From Tranzscheliella williamsii (taxonomy: Eukaryota; Basidiomycota; Ustilaginomycetes; Ustilaginales; Ustilaginaceae): a stretch of 64,000 bases of DNA. The DNA is taken from positions 1 through 64,000 of the forward strand of contig JALBYF010000069.1 in assembly GCA_023212725.1 (NCBI GenBank), read 5' to 3'. Every line of letters begins with the position of its first letter. Position 1 is the first letter of the stretch. The notes below the pieces were generated by a model. That model searched no databases, had not been told where the DNA came from, and was given only the letters and a program-made list of their open reading frames with translations. The translations under genes were made by a program, and so were the position numbers. Below are positions 1-10,392 of the stretch, in pieces.

Positions 1-707
1 ACACACAGTCTCTACCAGATACGAATAAAAGGCAGCGTTGATCGCGACCAAGTATCGTGCGAGACTAGCGCGACCCGGGATCGCGCCAAAGGCGTAACAC
101 AACACACGTCATGTCGACGTCCATATAAAAGTGGTCTTGCAATTACATACAGGCACATAACTCTCGCTTGCCAGAATTCATCATCAGCCTAGATCGGGAA
201 CCGCCACGAGACTGACTTATTTGATTCCTCTCGGGGCTCTTGCCGTGTCTGTGGCAGGCACAGCTCAAAGGCTACCTCCGACGATCCCAGTCAGCAGACT
301 TTCGCTATCCCTCTCGAGGTCCGAAACGCCGATGGGCGAGCGACAGAAGTTGCTTACGGCGATCCCTGCTACACATTGCCGAAGCCGGATCCTGGGCTCC
401 CTCTCGATCGTCTCCCAGACGCAAGGCCTGCGGTTCCCGAGAGACGCTTCCGAGCCCGCCGTGTCGAGGCAGAGATTCAACGTCGTTCAAACCCTACGTC
501 CTCCAGGACGACTTTGCGCACGACTAGCCATCCACGTCCTCTCACCTCAAGACGAAACGTGTTCACCCATGTGCAGGCTGTGCAAGGACACGTGCAGTGT
601 GCGGTGGGGGAAGGTTCCATGATCTGGGTCTAAATGTGGCCTGTTGGTATACATAAGTACTATGACAGAGGGGGTGTCCGCAGCTGGGCCGGCGTGCGCT
701 CCGCAGT
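1..707. other. Intergenic stretch at window edge, no supported gene
   Basis: Open stretches of 60-133 codons exist on both strands, but the longest starts with TTG, overlaps others in different frames and shows no recognisable domain. The right part is probably the 3' untranslated region of the Rco1-like gene, which ends at 708. A gene continuing beyond the left edge cannot be excluded. Confidence 0.4.
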
Positions 708-3611
708 TCAGTCTTGAATGATCGGCGCGGATGCCTCCTCTGCGCCTTCCGTCTTGACGACGCCGGCCGAGGCTGCTGCCGGACACTCCGGCGCGGCCGC
801 CTGATCCGAGGGCGAGAGAAGGAACTCGAGGAGCTTGGCGGGGCCCTTGAGACGCATCAGTTCGCGGATCGCGCGGAGCTGCTCGATTTCTTTGCGCTCC
901 TCTGCATGCTGCTGCGCCAGGTGGTGTGCCACTCGCAAGGTAGCCTGGCTTTCCGAGAGCGGGATGCCATTCGCGACGGCTGCATCCGTAGTAGTAGCAG
1001 TAGACGTCGGCGGCGTCTGGGCAAAGCTGGTTGAAGAGCCATTCATACGGCTCCTCCGCCCGCCTTTACCCCCTATGCCGTTGGGCTGTGAGTTGACAGC
1101 GACCGAGACGAGCGGGGTGGATTGGACGCGAGGAGATGCTGCGCGCATCTTCTTGTTTGCCGTGGTTGGAGAGCCAGCGAGGGCCGACTCAGCGGCCACA
1201 GCTGCTTTGCGTTTGGACAGCCTGACAGACTCTCCGCCACTGACCCGAGCCGCCGCGTCGAGCGCGATCTGCTTGATCAGCTCTTCTTCTGAAAGAGGCG
1301 GAGGTTCGTCGAGATGGCTAGCAACCGCACCGCCGTTAATGCTGGCTCCGTTCGTATGCACGCTTTCGCTCCTGCTGCGAGGTTGGATAACCGCGCCTTC
1401 GTCGCTGTCCGATAGGCTGGAGAGTGACGAGGCGCCTCCATCAGATGGGCTGTCCGCGTCGTGCAGGGAGGATCGCACGCTGGACTCGGGTACATCCTCG
1501 TTGTGCAGATCGATCCCGAGCGCTGTCGCTACGAGTTGGCGGGTACGCGACGGCCGTATAAAATCGGCAGACTCGGTCGTTGCCAGGTCGTCTCCCTTCA
1601 GCCTGGCCATTGCAATGTCGGCAAGCGCGTCGAGGCCGAATCTTGGGTATCGCCGTTGGCCGAAAGGTCGGAACCGTGTCGTGGCCTCCGAGTCGATGTT
1701 GTCGGTGGCAGCCACAAGACGTGCTGGCCTGCGGCCCACTACGTCTTGGGCAGCCACATAAAACACGCTCCCGATCTTTGCTGGATCGTCTGCTCTGATC
1801 TTAGTCCAAAAATCGGTCCTGATCACCTTCTCTGGATATCTGTAACGGACCTTGGAAGCTAGCTTGGTGCCCGCAGGGGTCCAGGATGGCGCGTCCAAGA
1901 CGCCGGGCATGCTTCCCACTTCGGTGATACCTGTCTGCAAGCTGCCAGATCGTCCATCAACACCCATGAGCTCCTCCAACGGATCCGGAATGATGTCAAT
2001 GTCTCCATTGTTGAGGACGCGCGTCCTGAAGTGCTTCCCTGGACCGATGTTTTTGGCAGAGGGAATCGGTAGGTCAAGCGTCCTAGGGACCGCTGCTCCG
2101 ATGCGGGGAACGCGTCGCTTGTCGTTGACATGGTCGCTATGTGCGGGACACATCCACTTTCTCAGGTTGCTTGGCATGTCTAGCATCGGAGGGTCCACAC
2201 AGTCAATGTGCCAATGGAGCGGACAAAAGTCACAGCTAAGAATCTTGCGCCAACCGCTACCTTCGCGTATCGCGTGTTCGGCCGGTAGGGCTCCCTCCTC
2301 GATCGTAGCGGCGGCTTTGCGACGTGATGAGCTGTTGGAGGCCAACGCAGCCGCTGCAGGCTCCTTCGGTAGCGCGGTCCCTCCGCATTGGAAGCATAGG
2401 ACCGCAGCGCCATTCTTGTCCTTTAGGCGATACGGATCGCGCACCTCCATCTGACCCTGCTTATTGAGCTTGACCGGTCGAAGCATACTACCATCGAGAT
2501 AGTCACCATCGTTTGCCGTAGCTGTATCTTTGAAGTATGTCCTGAGGTCAGGCGGGAGTTGGAATGCCCGTGGGTTTTGTTGTGCGAGGACAGGTAACAA
2601 GTAGCCAAAGGGCCCAAGACCGTTTGGCCGTGGAGTCGCAGTTGGCTTCCTTTCTGCAACACAGACGTTGCAGAACCACATGTCTTCGGGTTTCAGCTCG
2701 TCCTTATCGTTCGCTGCAGGTTTGTCCTTGCCCTTTCCAGCATTAGAACGGGAAGACCCTAGCACGAGCGCTCCGTTGGAGGGGGGCATCTCGTCGATGT
2801 CGAGTGGAGGGTCCATGCAGTGGAAATGAAAGCTGCGGGGACATCCATCGCAACAGATGAACCTGCCGTTAGTCAGGCAGCCCTCGCAGAAATCATTGTT
2901 TGAGCTACCTCGATCATCCAGACGAGTATGAAGATGAGCGTCAGTGGAATGGCCCGTCGCTGATGGAACGAGAGCGCCGGCAATGCCAGGGACGACCCGA
3001 AGTTGACCATCGACGAGTTGCATGCCTTGAGGTACCTCAACCTGCGACTGAGTGGGTGCATGGAATCGAGCAGCTGAGAGCTTCTTCGCAGCCGGCGCAG
3101 AAGGGCTAGCGACCGGAGCTGGGCTGTTGCTGAGGACCGAGGTAGATCGCCGTCCACGCCTATCATCTTGCATCAAGCCTCTCTGTTTTTTGCCGCTAGG
3201 TTGCTGCGAGCCTGGCGGGTCGTTGTAAGCACTGGTGATGGATTCTGCAGCCAACATAGAAGCGCCGCGTGCTGATGGAACGCGACGCATGGATGCAGGA
3301 CTCTGTTCGCGAGCCATTGTCTCTGCGGCTAAAACGGTTGCAGGCGAACCGGCTCTAGAAGACGAAGGACCTGCATCAAGAGGGAGAGCTGTTAGGTGTG
3401 ACAATCCTGACGGCAGATCGGACGTGTCGGCCCGGGGAGACGTATCCGTTCCCGAAAGCGCAGTGGCCACCGAAGCAGCGTTGTCCAGTAGAGCCACTGT
3501 TGCGTTGTGGGCTACGACAGGGGAAGACGACGGAGGCTGCTCTTTTTGCTGAACAGCAGCAGAAACGGAGGTCGTGCCTTCGGGAATTGGGTCTCCGGCA
3601 GCCATCGCCAT
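708..3611 (-). CDS. RCO1: Rco1-like double PHD-finger protein (Rpd3S histone deacetylase subunit)
   Basis: Long acidic/serine-rich protein with two PHD zinc fingers. In the 967-residue version from the ATG at 3611, PHD1 is about residues 238-320 (CEGC, FICCDGC, FHFHC, WFCNVC) and PHD2 about 405-490 (CFQCGG, SCDFCPLHWHIDC, WMCPAH). Between them lies a block beginning GPFGYLLPVL with QNPRAFQLPPDLRTYF. That block, flanked by two PHDs, is the arrangement of yeast Rco1, which guides the Rpd3S deacetylase to transcribed chromatin. The frame stays open upstream to a TTG at 3743 with coding-like sequence but no ATG. A good ATG at 3796 (MADTVSSIDRLDLAAS) sits in another frame, so the true start may be 3796 with a one-base frameshift near 3743. 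The C-terminus has a charged helical stretch (HHLAQQHAEERKEIEQLR). Identity as Rco1 rather than another PHD-pair protein is inferred from domain order. Confidence 0.75.
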   Translation of the reverse strand: MAMAAGDPIPEGTTSVSAAVQQKEQPPSSSPVVAHNATVALLDNAASVATALSGTDTSPRADTSDLPSGLSHLTALPLDAGPSSSRAGSPATVLAAETMAREQSPASMRRVPSARGASMLAAESITSAYNDPPGSQQPSGKKQRGLMQDDRRGRRSTSVLSNSPAPVASPSAPAAKKLSAARFHAPTQSQVEVPQGMQLVDGQLRVVPGIAGALVPSATGHSTDAHLHTRLDDRGSSNNDFCEGCLTNGRFICCDGCPRSFHFHCMDPPLDIDEMPPSNGALVLGSSRSNAGKGKDKPAANDKDELKPEDMWFCNVCVAERKPTATPRPNGLGPFGYLLPVLAQQNPRAFQLPPDLRTYFKDTATANDGDYLDGSMLRPVKLNKQGQMEVRDPYRLKDKNGAAVLCFQCGGTALPKEPAAAALASNSSSRRKAAATIEEGALPAEHAIREGSGWRKILSCDFCPLHWHIDCVDPPMLDMPSNLRKWMCPAHSDHVNDKRRVPRIGAAVPRTLDLPIPSAKNIGPGKHFRTRVLNNGDIDIIPDPLEELMGVDGRSGSLQTGITEVGSMPGVLDAPSWTPAGTKLASKVRYRYPEKVIRTDFWTKIRADDPAKIGSVFYVAAQDVVGRRPARLVAATDNIDSEATTRFRPFGQRRYPRFGLDALADIAMARLKGDDLATTESADFIRPSRTRQLVATALGIDLHNEDVPESSVRSSLHDADSPSDGGASSLSSLSDSDEGAVIQPRSRSESVHTNGASINGGAVASHLDEPPPLSEEELIKQIALDAAARVSGGESVRLSKRKAAVAAESALAGSPTTANKKMRAASPRVQSTPLVSVAVNSQPNGIGGKGGRRSRMNGSSTSFAQTPPTSTATTTDAAVANGIPLSESQATLRVAHHLAQQHAEERKEIEQLRAIRELMRLKGPAKLLEFLLSPSDQAAAPECPAAASAGVVKTEGAEEASAPIIQD

Positions 3612-4325
3612 AGTGACGGCATCAGCGTCGGTGAGAGAGTCAGTCAGGAGCGGGTCTAAAGGTTTGTTGTGAAGAGCCTGGGGTGAGGGAGAGCCATTCG
3701 ATGCGACGGGCGCCGCATGCCTGTCCGGTGTACTCGCCGGCAAAGCCTCGAAGCTGCCAGGTCCAGACGATCAATTGACGAGACGGTGTCGGCCATACGG
3801 GGCAGCGAAAAAGATCAACAGGTCGTTATGATGTCCGCGAAGTCGACCGTTCGAACGCGGTTTGGTGGCGCGGGGGTGGTTCAGGACGTCATGAATGAAC
3901 GTTCGTATGCACACACGTCATAGGACGGCGGATTGGAAGGGGGGAGCACAGAAAGATGTTGTTAGGTTGTCAGTGCTGGCCCAGAATTGGCAAAAGTATG
4001 CATGATGATCCGCCTGCGAGTGCGCCAAAGCAACAAGACAAGCCTACCGATGCCGAGAGGTAGGGCTTGGTACGATTTATGAGTTTCGCTCCCCGCGCAT
4101 CCTTGCTTTTCGCTTTGAAATTGCTCAACACGGGTTTTTCCTTTAGCTTCCTTTGCCTTGCGCCTTTTAATCTCCCATCCAGCCGTCAGTGTCGCAGCTG
4201 GTCAGTGTGCTCATTACAACATGGCTTGAGTTCGTGCTACCTGAACATCCATCCAATGACCCACGGTGCCGACCCAGTCTCTATGGGGCTGTGTCCACAT
4301 GCGCAGCATTGTTGAAAGGCTACAC
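3612..4325. other. Intergenic / upstream region of the Rco1-like gene
   Basis: It probably contains the N-terminal codons of the Rco1-like gene up to the ATG at 3796 (see that entry), its promoter, and the last exon or 3' end of the minus-strand gene whose visible exon stops at a splice donor at 4330/4329. No independent gene was recognised. Confidence 0.4.
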
Positions 4326-4329
4326 TCAC

Positions 4330-5315
4330 CTAGATTCGGGTGCCGGTCTCACCTGTACCACCTTCTCGCCGTCCATGGACCGTTGTAGGGTCTGATAAAG
4401 AGCGTATGGCATCTTTCCATTGAGGTTAGTGGGTGCTTGAAAGTCCGTCGGCGGCTGGGCAGAGATTGGCTTCTTTGTCACAGGGTGGGAAGCCTGTCCG
4501 CGCTTTTTGGTTAACGCCGATGGTTGCGGTAGCTCCGAGTGGACGGGAGCCAAGGGTGGGTACGCTGGGTCCGTCGGTAGTGTCGGAGGCGGACCCATCA
4601 CCTCTGTCCTTAATCCGTTGCTGGTATTCGGAATTGGGGTGTCAGCAGTAGCGAGCAAAGCCGCTGGGATATTTGCTTGTGTTGCAGCGGCTGTTACGTT
4701 GGTGGCTAGCCCCTGTAGCTCACTGTCATCGACAGGTGGCTGATCCAGCTGGATCAACCTCGATGATACAGGCGAGGCGGCAGTCCCTACTATTGTCGAG
4801 GCTACCGTTGCGGCCGTGCCAGGGGGTTGAGGTGCTTCTTGATCTGCCGACGCCCTGACGGGTAGTTCTGTCACCGTTGGCGTCGATACCTTGCGCTGTG
4901 CATCGCGCAAGGATAAAGCCCTACCCTTGACGGCGAGTTCGAGCCAATTGGCACCAGGGGAAGAGGTTGTCGTAGGGTACATCTCCGAGGTGGTCATGGG
5001 CTTGTGCTTCCCTGGTAGTGGAAATCGTCTCTGCTTCTTCAGGTTTTGGCAGCCGACTAAATCTCCTTTTCCCAAATGCAACTTTGATTCTCGGAGCTCC
5101 TGATTGTCGAGATCCCTTGGTTCTTCTACAGAGCTAGAGAGTGGCAACGGAGCTGCGCTCCCAGGAACTTCCTGACTCGGCCACGAATGAGTTTGAGGTC
5201 GGAGCCCGATAGTTGCTTTGTCGGCTTGACTTATTGGACCGTCGCGATAAAAATTCTGTGTATCTTCGCTGGGACTGTTGCATTGCCTGGACAATGTACA
5301 CGGGTCAATCACCAT
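4330..5315 (-). CDS. Unrecognised proline/threonine-rich protein, partial (3' exon missing)
   Basis: I do not recognise this protein. The reading frame runs from an ATG at 5315 (MVIDPCTLSRQ) for about 328 codons. It is rich in P, T, A and S, with a more ordered block around SPGANWLELAVKGRALSLRD and a C-terminal block NGKMPYALYQTLQRSMDG. The frame closes at a TGA at 4328-4326, but the sequence there reads AG|GTGAGT, a perfect splice donor, so the exon most likely ends at 4330 and the protein continues in a downstream exon. One possible acceptor is the CAG after a CTGAC-like branch site near 4200, which would add only about ten residues. The N-terminal part may also be wrong: no strong start context was seen, and an upstream exon is possible between 5316 and 5810. 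Confidence 0.5.
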
Positions 5316-6161
5316 GACCACCAGTGTGGCAGGACATGCACCAGGTAGAAAGAGTGCGAAATCCTGGCGATATCAGCGTGAACGAGCAGCTGATTTTCAG
5401 CAAGCGTGGCGGGATCCTCCTTTACGTGTACGTGGCGTGACACTCTTCTTCAGCCTAATGCCACTGTCTTCACCCTTGGCTCGAGCGAAACAGTCTACCC
5501 CAGGAAGTACGCACTGTAACGCCAGCTCGACTGTGCCCGACGCGGCTCGTTCCTCCGTCTGTATCCGTCCTTCAGATAGTGATTCGCGTCCTTTCGACCT
5601 ATGATTTAGCCAGACCGAGTAGGGAGTATCCTGCTAAACCGGGAGGGCAGTGTTTGTCCGGCCGTGATCCTCCTAGCGCGCTGTCTTGGAAGGACGGTAT
5701 AGCGACCGGGAGAGTGACCGCTGTGGTGGCAACGAGAGCCGCCAATGTCTTGAGGTCGAGGGGCTTCACCTCGAATGTGGCGGAGCCTATGGTAATCACA
5801 ATTCAAGCTCGCTTTTGTGCATCACGAGACGCGAAATTGGCTACAGTGTGAGTATGTTGAGTCTGATAAGCCTGTGCTGCTAATTGGGAAACGTAGCAAG
5901 CAGCGCGTCGCGCCAGATCGTCAGCTCAGTCACCGCCCTTACGTGCGCCTCGTCATAATGGACCAAGACAGAATGCCACCCAGCTTGGTCAGGCGAACCA
6001 ATTTGCCACCCGGTCACTTCTGTTCACGGCTTTGAGCAGCACAATAGCACTCAAGCTCTGGGCACAGACACTTTGGTCGATGGGTATCACTGCAATGAGA
6101 TTGAGATATAGGAAGCGAAAAGGAGATCTATTGAATAGCGTGGTGGGTATCGGCGGGTTCA
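5316..6161. other. Region between the unrecognised gene and COG1, no supported gene
   Basis: Contains the 3' end of COG1 and the 5' region of the next minus-strand gene. A minus-strand open stretch (5599-5799) has a hydrophobic run but begins with GTG and has no splice donor I could pair with the downstream exon. No RNA gene was seen. Confidence 0.4.
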
Positions 6162-9100
6162 TCAGGTGACGGGCACAGACCGAAACCTGCTTCCTTTTCT
6201 CTTTGCGAGCGGGATCATCGGTGTGAGCTCTTTCTGTTCCTGCTTTGAGGTGAGCTCTGCGGTGATGCTCCTCTCCGCCGCGTAACCTAGGCAGGCTAAG
6301 AGCGGCACCAGGACAAGCCGAATGCGGTCCAGCGGGGCCGGCAACTCGATGGTGTCTTCACGGTGTTGCTGAGAGGTGAGGATGGAAGTGATTACTTCGA
6401 CGTCGCTTGTGGCGCAAGCGTCCGAGGCTCCTTCCCTTAGCGCTTTGAGGGTGTTCAGAACACTTCTGGTAGCGACCGCAAGCGCATCACCCAGCAGGCT
6501 CGGCCCCATCCTGACGACAGACTCCGAAAGCAGAGCGAGAGACGCCACCATCTGTTCAGACATTGATGCTGAGGTGCTGCTTCTGTCCGCAGGCATGATA
6601 TTGCCTCCTTGCAACAGTTGCGTAAGCCGACGCTCGATAATGGGAAGGTAAGTCTGCTGTACGACCTGTCTGACTGCCTCGCGCCCCTTTTCGGCTTCAT
6701 CGCTTGCAGTTTCCGCTGTGGCAGAGAGAACAGCAAGGAGTCGAATGATTAAGCTTACGGGTGCAAAAGTCTGACTGCTGAGATCAGCGCCGAGCGGTGA
6801 CTTCTCTATTCTGTCTGAGCACTCTCGATGCAGTAGACTTTGGAGACGGTCGTAGAGGTTCTGACGCGACCAGGATAGAGCGGACAACAGATCTGACCTG
6901 ATCGTGGCAGCATTGTGCTCGTGCCCACTGTCGCTAAGCAGAGCTTTAGCATAGCCGTTTACCTGCCTTGCCAGCGCCTCTTTTGGCGCCTCGTATAGAC
7001 TAGCAAGTCTGCTCAAGAGCGCAGTCCGACCTTGCAGATGGTCGCTGAGCTTCGACAATTGCAGTCGACACGTTTCCGCGGGATCGGTGGCTAGGCGCGA
7101 ACCTGCTCTGACCGAGATTGACGGCTCGGAGTATTTCGCTGTACTGACAGCGTCTATGTCAGCGAAGAGTGCTGTCAGCGGCGTGACTTCTACCCTCTCG
7201 ACAGAAGGATCAGAATTGTTGATTGGCCGGGAATGTGGTTGCTTCTGCGCTGAACCTTCTATAGCTCGTGTAGTCTCCGCAACAATATCGTCGACCGCAT
7301 GCTCCAACTTCAGATGGATAAGAGTCTTCAAGCGCTCCTGAAATACTGAGTCGATAGCTTCTGCAAAGCGGTCGAGCTGATTGCCAACCCTAGAGAGCGC
7401 TTCCTTCTCTCGTACACCGCTGCCAGTCCTTGTCAGTTTGCTAAGGACGATACGTCGTACCCGGGAAAGTCCTGCGTAGCCGGCCTTTCGCAAATCCGTC
7501 AGCTCGGCCACGTCGCTAATCTCATCAAGCAGAGATCGTACGCATTCTCCTGCGAAAGGCTGGTTATCGTTAGGTGTACCGGTCAGGCTTTGACCCAGCA
7601 CAAGATTGTTACGGACCTTGGTGGCCCACTCGCCAAGTTCCTCGAGGAGGTTTTGCCACGTGCTTGAGTCAAGTTCTTCCTGCTCGATGTAGGGGGTGAA
7701 CGTCCACATAGACTTGGGAAGCAGACGGAGTAGAATTTGGGCGCTTGGCAGGGCTTCAAGTACTCTACCGGTCGATACACGGGGTTTCGGCTGGTTTATA
7801 GGTGATGCAGCTACCGTGGAGGCTTGGTCTGTGGAGCTGCCACCCGTAGCGGGCATCCCGTAGCTGGATCTTCTCTTTGCTGCACGCAGAGCAGCCGCAT
7901 CTTGTCTCTTGTGAACAGCATCAATCGCCACTGTCGCTGATAGACTTGTTGTAGTATTTACTGGAGACTGCATGGGATCTTGGAACTGAGATTTGCTGGC
8001 ATGTTCTAGCATTGTAGTCAGTAGGTCCATAAGGAGAGGCTGACGGCTAATGGAAGCTTCGACCTTGGAAGGCACTATGAACAGCTGACAGGCATGTTGC
8101 AATGTCCTTCCTAGAAGCTTGGCTACCTCTGCGAATAACTTTGAGAACACAGCAGATCGTTCTAGTTGCGATAGCTGAGCCTCATGCGGCAAACGCTTAT
8201 CGAAGCTAACCGAAGGTCGACGCCGGGAGGCAGCTGGCCCGAGGACATCGCCGGTAGCCAACGCGGATGCACCTCTATGCAGAGTACGCTTGAGGGCGGC
8301 GTATCGTTGCGTCAGTAGCAGACTGAAAGCTTGTTTGATTTTAGTGCCATCTATAAGCATGAGCGCTGCGAGCTGATCAGCAACGGCAAGGAACTCGATT
8401 TCGCTGTCCGACAGCAGGCCAACCGCCCTCTGAACTATTTGCTTGCGCATCGGTATCATGCTCTGCCACTGCTTTTCGATGAAGGGAAAGCCTTGCTTGA
8501 CGTCGATGCCGAGCCTCGAGACCGCCTCAGAAATCGATGATATACCGGCGTGCCCAGATTCTGAAGGAGATTTAGACGTTGGTGACTTTTCGATGAGTTC
8601 CCACCAAGCAGCTCTGGAGAGCATAAATGCCCAGGCAGCCTGCAGAGTCTTGCCTCTCTCCATTGACCTCCAAACAAATTCAGACGCATCCATGATCAGT
8701 CTCAGTGAGGCACCGAGCGCATACATCGCCTCGTTGCGCTCTAGACCAACGTCACGCTCTGTAGAGTCGTGGCGGCTGATGGGAAGGTAGCTTGAGCGAC
8801 GTGTCCGCTTCGTGCTTCCTATGCCATTCGAGTCGCCTAGCTGCGCTGTGCTGCACGATAGTTGGTCAAGACGACGCGCTAGCTGGCTAGAGCTGCCGGC
8901 CATTTCAATGATGGTATTGGCAGTGCCGAGGAGGTCTTGATACCGTTGCCCCACAAGATGTCGGAGCTCCTGTTGTTTCGCAAGCGCGGCACTGCGTACT
9001 GCTCGCTCATACGTCTCCACTTCCCTGACGTTGAGCGAGAGGAAGAGAGAGTCCGGTTCTGTCCGCATGGGGTCGAAGCCAGTGGTCTGGAAGGGAGATG

Positions 9101-9287
9101 TACCGGACTTGTCTGCGGCCTTTCCTGGATAAAGCCCTGAATAGCTTGTTGATGCACTTGAGCCGATACTGGACGTCAGGGAGGCATTGGTCCGAGCATG
9201 TTTCGAGCGCCGGTGCGCTTGCGCGGTCGGCAGAGGGGCGTCTGAAACTGAGGCGATGCTCTTGCGGCTTGTTGATGTCGCTGCCAT
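6162..9287 (-). CDS. COG1: Conserved oligomeric Golgi complex subunit 1 (Cog1)
   Basis: 1041 residues from the ATG at 9287; the frame is open five codons further, but only from a GTG. The N-terminal part (about residues 80-140) holds the Vps51/Cog1 signature: a helix with RYQDLLGTANTIIEM followed by LARRLDQL, where the family has a short coiled coil that binds other tether subunits. The rest is predominantly helical with no catalytic motif, as expected for a tether subunit. Cog1 belongs to lobe A of the eight-subunit COG complex, which tethers retrograde vesicles at the Golgi and so controls recycling of glycosylation enzymes. The length is close to that of animal Cog1. Single exon. The gene is divergent from the cyclophilin gene, about 475 bp away. 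Confidence 0.85.
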   Translation of the reverse strand: MAATSTSRKSIASVSDAPLPTAQAHRRSKHARTNASLTSSIGSSASTSYSGLYPGKAADKSGTSPFQTTGFDPMRTEPDSLFLSLNVREVETYERAVRSAALAKQQELRHLVGQRYQDLLGTANTIIEMAGSSSQLARRLDQLSCSTAQLGDSNGIGSTKRTRRSSYLPISRHDSTERDVGLERNEAMYALGASLRLIMDASEFVWRSMERGKTLQAAWAFMLSRAAWWELIEKSPTSKSPSESGHAGISSISEAVSRLGIDVKQGFPFIEKQWQSMIPMRKQIVQRAVGLLSDSEIEFLAVADQLAALMLIDGTKIKQAFSLLLTQRYAALKRTLHRGASALATGDVLGPAASRRRPSVSFDKRLPHEAQLSQLERSAVFSKLFAEVAKLLGRTLQHACQLFIVPSKVEASISRQPLLMDLLTTMLEHASKSQFQDPMQSPVNTTTSLSATVAIDAVHKRQDAAALRAAKRRSSYGMPATGGSSTDQASTVAASPINQPKPRVSTGRVLEALPSAQILLRLLPKSMWTFTPYIEQEELDSSTWQNLLEELGEWATKVRNNLVLGQSLTGTPNDNQPFAGECVRSLLDEISDVAELTDLRKAGYAGLSRVRRIVLSKLTRTGSGVREKEALSRVGNQLDRFAEAIDSVFQERLKTLIHLKLEHAVDDIVAETTRAIEGSAQKQPHSRPINNSDPSVERVEVTPLTALFADIDAVSTAKYSEPSISVRAGSRLATDPAETCRLQLSKLSDHLQGRTALLSRLASLYEAPKEALARQVNGYAKALLSDSGHEHNAATIRSDLLSALSWSRQNLYDRLQSLLHRECSDRIEKSPLGADLSSQTFAPVSLIIRLLAVLSATAETASDEAEKGREAVRQVVQQTYLPIIERRLTQLLQGGNIMPADRSSTSASMSEQMVASLALLSESVVRMGPSLLGDALAVATRSVLNTLKALREGASDACATSDVEVITSILTSQQHREDTIELPAPLDRIRLVLVPLLACLGYAAERSITAELTSKQEQKELTPMIPLAKRKGSRFRSVPVT

Positions 9288-9763
9288 CTTCACAATTGCC
9301 ACAATAGGTAGCTAGGTAGAGGTAGTCCGCATGCAGCGTACGAAATGTGTGATGTCGCTACGTTAACCGGCTAGACCTGCCGAGGTAGGGAACAAGCCCG
9401 GTGGGATGGTGGTAGACATCGTCACAGGAAGCTTGGAGACCGGCCAACTGAAGAGGAAAGACTTCTCAACCCGACCCAACGCGTCTGTGCGCTCTTTTAA
9501 GCTTCAACGATGTTAGAGCGGCTTGCCGCTACGCTGGTAGACTCGCTTTGGCTGAACTCTCGCTAAATGCGTAATGCTCTCTCTCGCTGCCATCTAGCAT
9601 CAATACCAGAAGCGAAAGTCAGTGTCGAGCTCTTGTACAAGGAAAGGCGGGATCAACGGGCTTGCTTTTCCGGGCGTCAGTCCATGCGTGAACAAGGGGA
9701 AACCATTGAGCTGCCAAAGCACCGTTGAAACCTCGAGGCTGCTGCCCTCAAGAGCTAGGCAGG
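9288..9763. promoter_or_regulatory. Divergent promoter region COG1 / cyclophilin
   Basis: 476 bp separate the two ATGs, which point away from each other, so both promoters must lie here. No TATA box or repeated element stood out. Confidence 0.4.
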
Positions 9764-10392
9764 ATGACAACGCCGGGAAAGGACTCGGGTGCCGTGGTAA
9801 TCGACACTTCCATGGGTCGCATCACTTTCGAACTCTATTGGCAGCATGCACCCAAGACCTGTGCGAACTTCTATCAGCTGGCAAAGCAGGGCTTCTACAA
9901 TGGCACTGTCTTTCACCGCGTCATCAACGGGTTCATGATCCAAGGTGGCGATCCGACAGGCACAGGCTCGGGGGGTGCCTCGATATATGGTGGCGCCTTC
10001 GAAGACGAGCTGCATCCTGAACTACGATTTGTAGGAGCCGGCATCCTGGCGATGGCCAATGCCGGTCCCAACTCCAATCGCAGCCAGTTCTTCGTGACCC
10101 TCGCTCCGACACCGTACCTGGATAACAAACATACGATATTCGGCAGGGTCTCTGAGGGTATGCACGCTGTCAGAGAGATCGGCGCTTCGGAGACTCAGGA
10201 CGACAGGTGAGTTATGGACTACTTTTGTTCTTTCTTGCTTTTGTCGTGCAACGCAAAAAAACTAACGCTACCGCCGTATCCGTCCGATGCCCTTTTCGCT
10301 CCGCATTGGTTCGCAGGCCACGGGAAGATATCAAGATCGTCAAAGCCTCCGTACACCCTGCCGCACGTTCACTGCTTGTATCCATAGAATGA
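9764..10392 (+). CDS. Cyclophilin-type peptidyl-prolyl cis-trans isomerase (PPIL1/Cyp1 class)
   Basis: Two exons, 9764-10206 and 10317-10392, give 172 residues. The intron starts GTGAGT and ends TTCGCAG; splicing joins DD-R to PREDIKIVKAS, restoring the usual cyclophilin C-terminal strand, whereas reading on meets a TGA at once. Catalytic and binding residues of the family are present: FHRVINGFMIQGGDPTGTG, then MANAGPNSNRSQFFVTLAP and LDNKHTIFGRV. The short N-terminus and the ELYWQHAPKTCANF segment match the single-domain spliceosomal PPIL1 / fission yeast Cyp1 group, which isomerises proline bonds and joins the SKIP/Prp45 part of the spliceosome. The ATG at 9764 was chosen because the upstream open frame starts only with TTG. 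Confidence 0.88.

Noticed and set aside
3840..3862. Palindrome-like CCGTTCGAACGCGG
   Set aside because: A short inverted sequence with no second copy and no neighbouring element; expected by chance in 64 kb.
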